64,000 nt of DNA from Pseudanabaena galeata CCNP1313 (GTDB lineage Bacteria > Cyanobacteriota > Cyanobacteriia > Pseudanabaenales > Pseudanabaenaceae), in contig NZ_CP112874.1 of the NCBI RefSeq assembly GCF_029910235.1, positions 4,454,501-4,518,500 on the forward strand, written 5' to 3'. Position 1 is the stretch's first letter. Each line of letters starts with the position of its first letter. Shown here piece by piece: positions 30,044-37,857 of the stretch. The notes under the pieces are model-generated. The model was not told the DNA's origin. It worked only from the letters and a program-made list of their open reading frames with translations, and made no database searches. The position numbers were made by a program, and so were the translations under genes.

Positions 30044-32690
30044 CTTTTAATCTTGGTGGTAACTCGATTGTAAAAGTGGAACCTTGATTAACTACACTTT
30101 CTACAGAAATTGTGCCACCCATTAGCAAAACAAGCTGCTCTGTAATCGCTAAACCTAGACCCGTTCCTCCATGCTTACGGGTAGAAGATTGATCGACTTG
30201 ACGGAATTGCTCAAAAATTGTGCGTTGAAACTCGGGCTCAATCCCAATGCCTGTATCGCGAACAGAGATCAGAATATTTGATATTGCGAAAGGAGAAATC
30301 GGTAATTCCTCACTAGATGGATTAATTGTCAAAGTAATAACCTCAGATATAGGCTTATCTATCATTGAATCTAGTGTTTCCGAAGCATATTTCAACTCGA
30401 CACAAACTTCGCCATTATCGGTGAATTTAATTGCATTAGAAACTAAGTTAGTAATAACTTGCTTAATCCGAATCGAGTCATGATAAATGGCACAAGTACC
30501 AATATGATTTTCAAACACAAAATTGAGAGATTTGATATTGGCTAGTGGCTGTAGACTCTCGCAGGTGTGATGAATGAGTTCATCAAGATTAAATATTTCT
30601 GGATGAGCTTCCATTTTTCCTGCTTCAATTTTCGATAGGTCGAGAATATCGTTAATCAAGTCCAGTAGATTTTTGCCATTACGAAGAATGCGCTCTACCA
30701 TATCAATTTGGCTGGTAGAAAGAGCCTCACGACGCTGACGTAATAACACTTGTGAAAAGCCAATAATTGCATTCATGGGTGTTCGTAGTTCATGGCTCAT
30801 ATTCGCAAGGAACTGACTCTTGAGTTGGGTAGCCTCTAGTAACTGAGCATTTTGAGCTTCGATTTGATTGATTAATTGGGCATTGCCGATCGCGATCGCT
30901 GCTTGAACTCCAAAGGAAGCCAATAGATTTAAATCTTCGCGAGAACTAGCTCTCTCTAAATGAAAATGTCCGATCGCTAATACGCCCAAACGCCCAGAGC
31001 GACTAGATTCAATCGGTACACATAAAGCACTTTTAACGGGTAGATCCTCAATTAGATGTGATTCCCCTGCTTTGATTTCAATGGGAATACCTTCTTTAAA
31101 TACCTGTGCAATTAGATTTTGAGCATTCAAGTCAAAGGATTCTTGCAGAGGCAAATCATCGGGTAACCCCTTTGCTGCTGATAGAGTTAGTCGATTCTCC
31201 TTGGGATTGAAAAGGGCAATCACACAAATCTCCGCCCACATAATCGCGTCGCAAGTCGCCTCTACGACTGATTCTAAAAGAACATCAAGATCTTGTAACT
31301 GTTGATTAATTAAGTTGGTGAGCCGTTGCAAAATGCTCATTCGCTTTTGCTGCTCAATCATGATCTTGTTGGTTTCCTGCATCACCTTATCGCGATAGCG
31401 CTGCTCGGTCACATCGCGCAAAATCATCACACTGCCTATTAGCTCTGACTCCGTGCCAACAAGCGGTGCAGCCTTCGTACTAAGAATGATTTCATTGCCT
31501 TCAGGGGGACGCAACACCACTTGATCTTCCACCACTTCGCCTGTGGACATGGCGCGAAATACGACGAGATTCGCTAAATCGACGGGTTCACCATCTTGAT
31601 GTCTGATGTCAAATTGTTTGACGATTTCTTCCATCGATTTGGCAATTACTGGTGATGCAGGTACACCATCATTCACCGCATTGAAACTCAGAATTTTGCG
31701 CCCTGCGGAGTTGATTTTGAGAATGCGTCCCGCAGGATCGCTGAGTAGTACACCATCCGCAAGCTGCTCGAATACCGTAGTTAGTTCTTCACGCTGACGG
31801 GCGATCGTATCAATACTCTGGGCATTGCTAATCGCTGTGGCAAGACGACGACCAATTGATTGGAGAATATTCCGACCGCGATCGGACAGAGGTGTAAGAC
31901 TGCCTAAAAATAGAACGCCCACAAGGCTGCTTCTGAGCATCAGGGGATAGGCGGAAAGACTTTGAGGAAGTAAATCACCAACGGGAGTTCGATAAACCAG
32001 CGTTTGCCCCTTCAGTCGATCGCCTTCCCAAATAATTGCTTCTTGCAGTTGTCCTGCCTGACCGATGATTCCTTCGCCCAGAGAAATTTCTGTCATCGCT
32101 TGACTAGTTTTATAGCCCCATTCCGCCGCTAATAATAGATATCCCTCAGGACGTGAGGTTGAAGTTTCCCAAAGGTAAATGCTTCCAAGTTGTGCGCCCG
32201 TAAGTTTACAAATTTCCTCTAAACTCGCTTTAATCAATTTGTATTGATCGGTAGTATTTACTAGTACGCGATCGAGGGATTGCAGCGCAAATTGGATATC
32301 ACGGGCTTCTAAGGTAGCCGTTTTAATTTCTAGATGCGCCGCCATCCGATTAAAAACCTTGGCAAATTCTCCAATTTCATCAGCGCGATTTAACTGCGAT
32401 CGCGCGGACAAGTTGCCTGTTGATAGTTCTTCGGCTGTTTCTGCTAGCTCTGATAATGGTGGTTGAATACTGCGAATAATGGAAATGGCAACAAATAGCC
32501 CTGAACCTAAACCCGCAGAGAAAATCACGATCGCTAGCCATGTGGTGAAGGCTTCCAATTCGGGTGTGCCTTGCTGGATATGCAATAGCAGGATTAATGT
32601 AGCTGTGGCTAGCAGGGAGGTGCTAGTGGTTAGCCCAAAAATTAAGCGATTGACTAAACTTTCTCGGCGGGGCAGGTTGGCATTGGTCAT
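30036..32690 (-). CDS. Membrane sensor histidine kinase (HAMP-GAF-PAS-GAF)
   Basis: The 884-residue kinase has membrane helices near 15-36 and 51-72 with a very short external loop, HAMP at 73-125, GAF at about 140-290, PAS at about 300-430 and a second GAF at about 455-605. The HisKA domain has His633 in LANMSHELRTPMNAIIGF, and the ATPase has NLVSNAIKF, DTGIGIEPE and GTGLGLAIT. With almost no periplasmic domain, sensing is probably by the GAF/PAS domains. Neither GAF shows an obvious bilin-binding cysteine. No response regulator is adjacent. Confidence 0.9.
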   Translation of the reverse strand: MTNANLPRRESLVNRLIFGLTTSTSLLATATLILLLHIQQGTPELEAFTTWLAIVIFSAGLGSGLFVAISIIRSIQPPLSELAETAEELSTGNLSARSQLNRADEIGEFAKVFNRMAAHLEIKTATLEARDIQFALQSLDRVLVNTTDQYKLIKASLEEICKLTGAQLGSIYLWETSTSRPEGYLLLAAEWGYKTSQAMTEISLGEGIIGQAGQLQEAIIWEGDRLKGQTLVYRTPVGDLLPQSLSAYPLMLRSSLVGVLFLGSLTPLSDRGRNILQSIGRRLATAISNAQSIDTIARQREELTTVFEQLADGVLLSDPAGRILKINSAGRKILSFNAVNDGVPASPVIAKSMEEIVKQFDIRHQDGEPVDLANLVVFRAMSTGEVVEDQVVLRPPEGNEIILSTKAAPLVGTESELIGSVMILRDVTEQRYRDKVMQETNKIMIEQQKRMSILQRLTNLINQQLQDLDVLLESVVEATCDAIMWAEICVIALFNPKENRLTLSAAKGLPDDLPLQESFDLNAQNLIAQVFKEGIPIEIKAGESHLIEDLPVKSALCVPIESSRSGRLGVLAIGHFHLERASSREDLNLLASFGVQAAIAIGNAQLINQIEAQNAQLLEATQLKSQFLANMSHELRTPMNAIIGFSQVLLRQRREALSTSQIDMVERILRNGKNLLDLINDILDLSKIEAGKMEAHPEIFNLDELIHHTCESLQPLANIKSLNFVFENHIGTCAIYHDSIRIKQVITNLVSNAIKFTDNGEVCVELKYASETLDSMIDKPISEVITLTINPSSEELPISPFAISNILISVRDTGIGIEPEFQRTIFEQFRQVDQSSTRKHGGTGLGLAITEQLVLLMGGTISVESVVNQGSTFTIELPPRLKDN

Positions 32691-32740
32691 GGGAATTTAG
32701 TTAGGCGATCTAGTTTGATTTTAGTACTTTTACAAAGTCT

Positions 32741-32791
32741 AGGGTTTTAAAATCACAAAATGACTTAGCCATTTTGTGATTTTAGAACCCT
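32741..32791. repeat. Imperfect hairpin, TTA loop
   Basis: AGGGTTTTAAAATCACAAAA and its near-inverse flank TGACTTAGCCA. It lies in the gap before glcD next to another dispersed element. Confidence 0.6.
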
Positions 32792-32810
32792 CACTAGGTT
32801 TGGTTTTTAA

Positions 32811-32849
32811 TTCATAAAAGTGTTGTCACACTTTCGTGAATTGGTATAA
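32811..32849. repeat. Dispersed CACAAAAGTGT-type element, copy 3
   Basis: TTCATAAAAGTGT pairs imperfectly with ACACTTTCGTGAA, then TTGGTATAA follows as in copy 1. Confidence 0.7.
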
Positions 32850-32946
32850 GGATCTTTTAGTTGTTGATCTGGTGATATTTGCTGATTTTGGCGGCTAAAC
32901 TCCAACTGCGGTAAAATTAGCTTAGTTATTATCTTGTAAATGCAGC

Positions 32947-34449
32947 ATGACCGCGATCGCCCCTATCTCTTATATTCCCTCAGCACAAACACAGGCTATT
33001 GATTGGCAAGCGATCGCCCATGATTTGATTGCCATCGTCGGCGATCGCTACGTGGTGCGTACTCGCGAAGAATTACTCGCCTATGAGTGCGATGGACTCA
33101 CTAGTTATAAGCAACAACCTGCGATCGTCGTGCTGCCCCTGACCACTGAGGAAGTATCGGCAGTCGTGAAAGTATGCGCGAGTTACAAAGTTGCTTTTGT
33201 GGCTCGCGGATCGGGGACAGGCTTATCGGGTGGCGCTTTGCCATTGCCTGACTCAGTACTAATCGTCACAGCCCGCATGAAAAAAATTCTCGAAGTTGAT
33301 TTTGAGAATCAGCGCGTTGTCGTCCAACCTGGAGTAATTAATAACTGGGTGACCCAAGCCGTAAGCGGTGCAGGCTTCTACTACGCCCCCGATCCTTCGA
33401 GTCAAATCATCTGCTCTATCGGTGGCAATGTCGCTGAAAACTCAGGGGGTGTGCATTGTCTCAAATATGGAGTCACTACAAACCACGTTCTCGGAGCCAA
33501 GATTGTTCTGCCCGATGGCTCGATCAAAGATATTGGCAGCAAAATCCCTGAAAGTCCAGGTTACGATCTCACTGGTATTTTTGTCGGTTCTGAAGGAACC
33601 CTTGGCATTGCCACTGAAGTAACTCTCAAGATTCTTAAATCGGCTGAATCGATCCAAGTCCTCTTAGCCGATTTCACTACCATGGAAGCCGCAGGATCAA
33701 CGGTTTCCGATGTCATCAGTGCTGGTATTATTCCGGGGGGAATGGAAATCATGGATAACATGAGTATTAATGCGGTCGAGGATACAGTAGCTACAAATTG
33801 TTATCCGCGTGATGCGGCTTCGATTTTGCTGATTGAAATAGATGGATTAGAAATAGAAGTTGCTGAAAGTGCTAAACGAGTTGAAGCAATTTGTTATAAA
33901 AATGGGGCGCGAAATGTGACCACTGCAACCGATCCCGAACAACGTCTCAGGTTATGGAAAGGAAGAAAGGCAGCTTTTGCGGCAATGGGTCGCCTTAGCC
34001 CTGATTACTATGTGCAGGATGGAGTGATTCCGCGTACTAAGCTTACCTATGTGTTGCAGGAGATTGAGAAACTGAGTGAGAAGTATGGCTACCATGTTGC
34101 CAATGTCTTCCATGCTGGGGATGGCAATCTGCATCCATTGATTCTATATAACAATGCGGAAACTGGCGCTCTAGAAACGGTGGAGGAACTAGGCGGTGAA
34201 ATCCTTAAGCTCTGTGTGCGTGTTGGTGGTAGCATTTCTGGTGAGCATGGTATTGGTGCGGATAAGAAGTGCTATATGCCTGAGATGTTTAGCGAAACTG
34301 ATTTAGAAACGATGCGATGGATTCGCGATGTTTTTGATCCCCAAGGAATTGCGAATCCAACCAAGATTTTGCCGACTCCACGTACTTGTGGTGAAGGAGC
34401 AAAGCCTAGTCATAGCGATGCTAAGTTTAAGTTAGTAGAGAGATTTTAG
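32947..34449 (+). CDS. glcD: Glycolate dehydrogenase FAD-binding subunit
   Basis: The 500-residue flavoprotein has the FAD-linked oxidase domain: VVLPLTTEEVSAVVKVC, GSGTGLSGGALPL near 94-106, and GGNVAENSGGVHCLKYG near 158-174. Its C-terminal cap carries VFHAGDGNLHPL near 396-407 and GSISGEHGIGADK near 425-437. It oxidises glycolate to glyoxylate in photorespiration, or D-lactate in some relatives. GlcE and GlcF are absent here. Gene spacing suggests a single-gene transcript. Confidence 0.92.
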   Translation: MTAIAPISYIPSAQTQAIDWQAIAHDLIAIVGDRYVVRTREELLAYECDGLTSYKQQPAIVVLPLTTEEVSAVVKVCASYKVAFVARGSGTGLSGGALPLPDSVLIVTARMKKILEVDFENQRVVVQPGVINNWVTQAVSGAGFYYAPDPSSQIICSIGGNVAENSGGVHCLKYGVTTNHVLGAKIVLPDGSIKDIGSKIPESPGYDLTGIFVGSEGTLGIATEVTLKILKSAESIQVLLADFTTMEAAGSTVSDVISAGIIPGGMEIMDNMSINAVEDTVATNCYPRDAASILLIEIDGLEIEVAESAKRVEAICYKNGARNVTTATDPEQRLRLWKGRKAAFAAMGRLSPDYYVQDGVIPRTKLTYVLQEIEKLSEKYGYHVANVFHAGDGNLHPLILYNNAETGALETVEELGGEILKLCVRVGGSISGEHGIGADKKCYMPEMFSETDLETMRWIRDVFDPQGIANPTKILPTPRTCGEGAKPSHSDAKFKLVERF

Positions 34450-34470
34450 AGCGATTTTACATTTTGACAA

Positions 34471-34578
34471 TTAGGCTTTTGGCGATCGCTTTGTTTTTGT
34501 TGATTTCGTGGGCTTAGGTTGTTTTGCGGAAGGTTTTTGTAGCTTTGGGACTTGTTTGGGTAAATTGGGCGACGAGTT
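34471..34578 (-). pseudogene. Possible Lys/Pro-rich coding remnant
   Basis: Between a TAG and a TAA one frame reads NLPKQVPKLQKPSAKQPKPT and then STKTKRSPKA, a sequence typical of a basic protein tail and without a start codon. It might be the decayed end of a gene, or chance in lysine-rich codons. Support is composition only. Confidence 0.2.
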
Positions 34579-34609
34579 CTAGGAAAATATTGGAACGCAA
34601 CGTGTTTCC

Positions 34610-34664
34610 AAAACCCAAGAAGTGAGGGGCGGCACAAAGCGCCGCCCCTCACTTCTTGGGTTTT
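34610..34664. repeat. 24-bp perfect palindrome, AAAACCCAAGAAG flank type
   Basis: Arms 34610-34633 and 34641-34664 are exact inverses around ACAAAGC. The outer 13 bases recur at 36206-36260, while inner bases differ. Confidence 0.75.
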
Positions 34665-34690
34665 ATGGTAATTTTCAGGGTATAAAAATA

Positions 34691-35089
34691 ATGAAATGGA
34701 TAATGAAATATTTTCGAGATATCAAACTCAACAAATTGATTTTATGGTGCTATTTAATTTGGTATTTAGTAATCATCATTTTTTATTTTGACCCGACACC
34801 TAAAATATGGATAAATGCCATAGGAATCAGTGTAGTAATTGGCACTGCTCTGATATTAAGCGTCTCTGCTAGCAATAGCAAAGTAGATTATTGGCAAACA
34901 TTTCGACTGTATTTAATGCCATTCTGTGTGTCTAGCTTTTCGTCATTGATTAAAGATAAAGGATTTATGGTAATTATTTCCCCCAAGCCACAGGAAACAA
35001 TATTAGCGATCTTAAGCTGTGGTATTTTCTTGTCGATTGTTGGAGGGATTAAATTCGCTCATAGAGCGATTAGCCCAAAAAACAGCTAA
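34691..35089 (+). CDS. Small multi-pass membrane protein, unknown
   Basis: From ATG 34691 the product has 132 residues with about four hydrophobic helices (LILWCYLIWYLVIIIFYF, INAIGISVVIGTALILSV, LYLMPFCVSSFSSLI, ILAILSCGIFLSIVGGI). An upstream in-frame ATG lies inside the palindrome arm and is unlikely to be used. It has no HIP1 site and is AT-rich. I do not recognise the family. dapB starts 46 bases downstream, so they could share a transcript. Confidence 0.6.
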   Translation: MKWIMKYFRDIKLNKLILWCYLIWYLVIIIFYFDPTPKIWINAIGISVVIGTALILSVSASNSKVDYWQTFRLYLMPFCVSSFSSLIKDKGFMVIISPKPQETILAILSCGIFLSIVGGIKFAHRAISPKNS

Positions 35090-35135
35090 CTTGTAAGCTA
35101 AGCTCGTAAAACATATTGCTTTCCAGTTTTAATCC

Positions 35136-35957
35136 ATGACCAATAATGCACAAATCCCTGTTGTTGTCTCTGGGGCAACAGGCAAAATGGGGCGCGAAAT
35201 AATCAAAGCGATCGCCCAAGCACCAGACATGTCCCTAGTTGGAGCGATCGGTCGCAAACACATCGGCGAAGATATCGGTGAAGTGATTGGTATTGGTGAA
35301 TTAGAGATACCTGTGACTGACAATCTCGAAGTCGTGCTTGCCCAAGCCTCTCAAGAGTCGCAATTACCCGTAATGGTTGATGTCACACATCCCAGCATTA
35401 TTTATGACAATATTCGCTCAGCGATCGCCTATGGTGTGCGTCCCGTTGTCGGCACAACAGGTTTAAGCGAACAACAAATTGCCGACCTTGCCATTTTCGC
35501 AGACAAGGCAAGTACAGGCTGTATCATTGCCCCAAATTTTTCCGTCGGGGTGATTTTGATGCAACAGGCGGCGATCGCTGCTGCTAAATATTTCCAGCAT
35601 GTGGAAATTATCGAATTGCACCACAATCAAAAAGCTGATGCGCCTAGTGGCACTGCTATCAAAACCGCCCAAATGCTCTCAGAGCTAGGTCAATCCTTTA
35701 ATCCTGCTCTTGTTGATGAAAAAGAACATCTCACTGGCGCAAGGGGCGCGACCTATGGCGAGAACATTCGCATTCACAGTGTGCGTGTACCAGGGCTAGT
35801 TGCGCGTCAAGAAGTGATTTTTGGGGCGATGGGTGAAACTCTCAAAATTGAACATAATGCTAGCGATCGCACTTGTTACATGGCAGGTATGTTGCTCTGT
35901 GTCCGCAAAGTACTTGCGCTCAAGTCCCTTATTTACGGCTTAGAAAAATTACTATAA
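35136..35957 (+). CDS. dapB: 4-hydroxy-tetrahydrodipicolinate reductase
   Basis: The 273-residue enzyme performs the NAD(P)H-dependent second step of the diaminopimelate/lysine route. It has the nucleotide motif [12 protein letters not shown] near 11-22, the catalytic [15 protein letters not shown] near 166-180 (second histidine and lysine), and [10 protein letters not shown] near 107-116. The length is typical. It ends before a bidirectional terminator shared with tRNA-Glu. Confidence 0.96.
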   Translation: MTNNAQIPVVVSGATGKMGREIIKAIAQAPDMSLVGAIGRKHIGEDIGEVIGIGELEIPVTDNLEVVLAQASQESQLPVMVDVTHPSIIYDNIRSAIAYGVRPVVGTTGLSEQQIADLAIFADKASTGCIIAPNFSVGVILMQQAAIAAAKYFQHVEIIELHHNQKADAPSGTAIKTAQMLSELGQSFNPALVDEKEHLTGARGATYGENIRIHSVRVPGLVARQEVIFGAMGETLKIEHNASDRTCYMAGMLLCVRKVLALKSLIYGLEKLL

Positions 35958-35979
35958 AGTTCTCGTGTATATCGCGCAA

Positions 35980-36028
35980 TTGAACAACAAAAAAGCACTT
36001 GCAATGCAAGTGCTTTTTTGTTGTTCAA
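35980..36028. terminator. Bidirectional terminator between dapB and tRNA-Glu
   Basis: Arms 35980-36002 and 36006-36028 are exact inverses with AAT loop (GC-AAT-GC). A6/T6 runs in the arms serve both the rightward dapB transcript and the leftward tRNA, which ends four bases away. Confidence 0.85.
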
Positions 36029-36031
36029 GAA

Positions 36032-36104
36032 TACCCCCAGGGGAATTCGAATCCCCGTCGCATCCGTGAAAGGGATGTGTCCTAGGCCTCTAGACGATGG
36101 GGGC
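36032..36104 (-). tRNA. tRNA-Glu (UUC)
   Basis: The 73 bases read leftward fold as a cloverleaf: acceptor GCCCCCA with UGGGGGU, anticodon stem CAUCC/GGAUG with loop CUUUCAC giving anticodon UUC, and T-loop GTTCGAATC-like (GATTCGAATCC). The discriminator is A; CCA is not encoded. G1 pairs with U72, as in other cyanobacterial tRNA-Glu genes. Besides translation it is the substrate for tetrapyrrole synthesis (glutamyl-tRNA reductase). Confidence 0.96.
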
Positions 36105-36205
36105 GTGTTCTTGACCTTTATTAAGATACATACATGACTGAACCTTTGTCAACACTTAAAGCAAACTTTTTTGCTATATAGCTGTTGCCAAGTGTATGAG
36201 GACAT

Positions 36206-36260
36206 AAAACCCAAGAAGAGAATGGCGGCGCTTCGCGCCGCCATTCTCTTCTTGGGTTTT
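36206..36260. repeat. 26-bp perfect palindrome, GCTTCGC apex, GGACAT/TGTCC flanks
   Basis: Arms 36206-36231 and 36235-36260 are exact inverses. The flanks AGGACAT and TTGTCCT form a further outer inverted repeat shared with the copy at 4684-4738. Confidence 0.85.
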
Positions 36261-36324
36261 GATTTTGTCCTAACACAATCGACGGTAGCTACATAGCACA
36301 AATCCAGAACTTTGTGGATTTGTG

Positions 36325-36753
36325 CTATAGCTTGGGGCGAATACCATAGTTGCGATAGCGCCAATAATCTTGCAGGATTTGAGCATGGTCGAAACATAAC
36401 TGGCTAGGTATTTCCCAAGCCGTAAAACAACCAACAGACTTAGCATCATCATCAGCCTTTGGTTCGCCCACTGCCTCAGCCATATACACCGCACTAATCG
36501 TATGGAGACGCTCATCTCGACTAGGATCTGAATAAAGCCCTAGCAAGTCGATTAACTCCACCTGTAGCCCTGTTTCTTCCTGAGCCTCTCGCCTCGCGGC
36601 ATCTTCGAGACGTTCGCCATAATCAACAAATCCACCCACGATCGCCCAGCCGTGAGGTGGATTCAGCCGCTCAATTAGGACAATCGGTTGATGGGGGCGA
36701 TCGCGCAGGGCAATAATAATATCAACCGTGGGAACAGGATTTCGATAAGTCAC
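36325..36753 (-). CDS. NUDIX hydrolase
   Basis: The 142-residue protein contains a full Nudix box, [19 protein letters not shown] followed by EETGL, at about 41-64, which binds metal and cleaves nucleoside diphosphates linked to another group. The size and sequence resemble ADP-ribose or NADH-type pyrophosphatases. The substrate is not predictable from the box. It stands alone. Confidence 0.9.
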   Translation of the reverse strand: MTYRNPVPTVDIIIALRDRPHQPIVLIERLNPPHGWAIVGGFVDYGERLEDAARREAQEETGLQVELIDLLGLYSDPSRDERLHTISAVYMAEAVGEPKADDDAKSVGCFTAWEIPSQLCFDHAQILQDYWRYRNYGIRPKL

Positions 36754-36789
36754 TGGATTGGTAAAGTTGTTGTAAGTAAAGAAAAACCC

Positions 36790-36850
36790 GTTTGTTGATG
36801 GTGCGGCGAAGCCGCACCATCAACAAACAGTTCCTTATTTTACGGTGAAG
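36790..36850. repeat. Family with TTATTTTACGGTGAAG tail, copy 1
   Basis: Hairpin 36790-36828 (apex GCGAAGC) is followed by TTCCTTATTTTACGGTGAAG. The same tail follows the hairpins at 49514, 57553 and 58480. Confidence 0.8.
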
Positions 36851-36960
36851 TCTTAATGAGTTAGAAAGTTCAACATTATTGTGAACTATAAGGTGTAAGA
36901 CAGCGCCTTTCGTGGTCTAGAGGGTAATTACAGCTACAAAATATGGCATGACACTAAGTT

Positions 36961-37806
36961 ATGATCCAATTTCATAATCCGAGAGCTATAGGCATTACTC
37001 GGCAGGAGAGTATTTCTTTGATTCCAATCAGCATAGAAATTGTAGAAGGTAATCCGAATCTTGCCTCTCTCTTGGGTTGGCATTTGCAGCAGATTGGCTA
37101 TTCGGTATTTCAGGCAGTAAGTTGTCAGCAAGCAAAGCTGGTATTTCAAAAACAGCAGCCGAGCTTGGTCATCTTAAGTACCGATCTGCCTGATGGGGAT
37201 GGTATCGAGTTATGTCGTTGGCTTCATAAGCAAAGAAGTTCCTTAATATTCGTGATTTCATCACGCACCAATGAATCTGACATTGTGGAAGGTTTAAAGG
37301 CGGGTGCGGATGACTATTTGACTAAGCCTTTCGGGATGCAGGAATTTCTAGCAAGAGTGGAAGCCTTGACCCGCAGATTACGCACATCTGCGCCCCCCGC
37401 TTGCTTAGACTACGGTGTACTGAAGATCGATCTGGTACAACGACAAGTAAGGCTCAAAGGCAATGCGATCGACTTAACGCCTCAAGAATTTAGTTTGTTG
37501 TATGTACTCGCGCAATCTGAAGGATTAGCCCTTAGTCGTGCTGAACTTCTGCAACGGGCTTGGCCAGATGAGATTAATAATCCTCGGACTGTGGATACCC
37601 ATGTTTTATCGTTACGCAAAAAACTAGAGGTTGATCCACAACAGCCCAATCTAATCCAAACAGTCCGCAATATTGGCTATCGATTTAATCCTGAAGCGTT
37701 AATGCGATCGCCTTTACGTCCAAATTCTCAAAATTTAAATAACTCCAATAGCGATCGCCCCCCACAATTTACGGCTCCGCCCAGTCGGTCGTTTGCTAAA
37801 TATTAG
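36961..37806 (+). CDS. OmpR-type response regulator with atypical receiver
   Basis: The 281-residue protein has a receiver domain (about 23-138) and an OmpR winged helix (about 148-232, LTPQEFSLLYVLAQ...VDTHVLSLRKKL...VRNIGYRF). The receiver is abnormal: the acidic pair of beta1 reads VEGNP instead of D-D, and the phospho-Asp position after beta3 reads LVILS (Ser73), with the nearest Asp two residues later. The conserved lysine in LTKPF remains. It is therefore unlikely to be switched by ordinary phosphorylation, a trait known for some cyanobacterial regulators such as NblR. Whether it is NblR is uncertain. Confidence 0.82.
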   Translation: MIQFHNPRAIGITRQESISLIPISIEIVEGNPNLASLLGWHLQQIGYSVFQAVSCQQAKLVFQKQQPSLVILSTDLPDGDGIELCRWLHKQRSSLIFVISSRTNESDIVEGLKAGADDYLTKPFGMQEFLARVEALTRRLRTSAPPACLDYGVLKIDLVQRQVRLKGNAIDLTPQEFSLLYVLAQSEGLALSRAELLQRAWPDEINNPRTVDTHVLSLRKKLEVDPQQPNLIQTVRNIGYRFNPEALMRSPLRPNSQNLNNSNSDRPPQFTAPPSRSFAKY

Positions 37807-37809
37807 GGC

Positions 37810-37848
37810 AATAAATAAAAGCGGCGCAAAGCGCCGCCTTTATTTATT
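37810..37848. terminator. Terminator between convergent regulator and kinase genes
   Basis: The 18-bp arms 37810-37827 and 37831-37848 have one mismatch and AAA loop (GC-AAA-GC). It serves both the regulator gene and the hybrid kinase gene. Confidence 0.75.
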
Positions 37849-37857
37849 TGATTATTG

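Noticed and set aside
34446-34652. Leftward 68-codon frame starting in a palindrome
   Set aside because: Its start lies in the hairpin arm; a different frame in this gap looks slightly more coding-like and is listed at low confidence.
36961-37806. Naming the atypical regulator NblR because nblS is in the window
   Set aside because: The receiver is atypical as in NblR, but I cannot confirm family membership without alignment.
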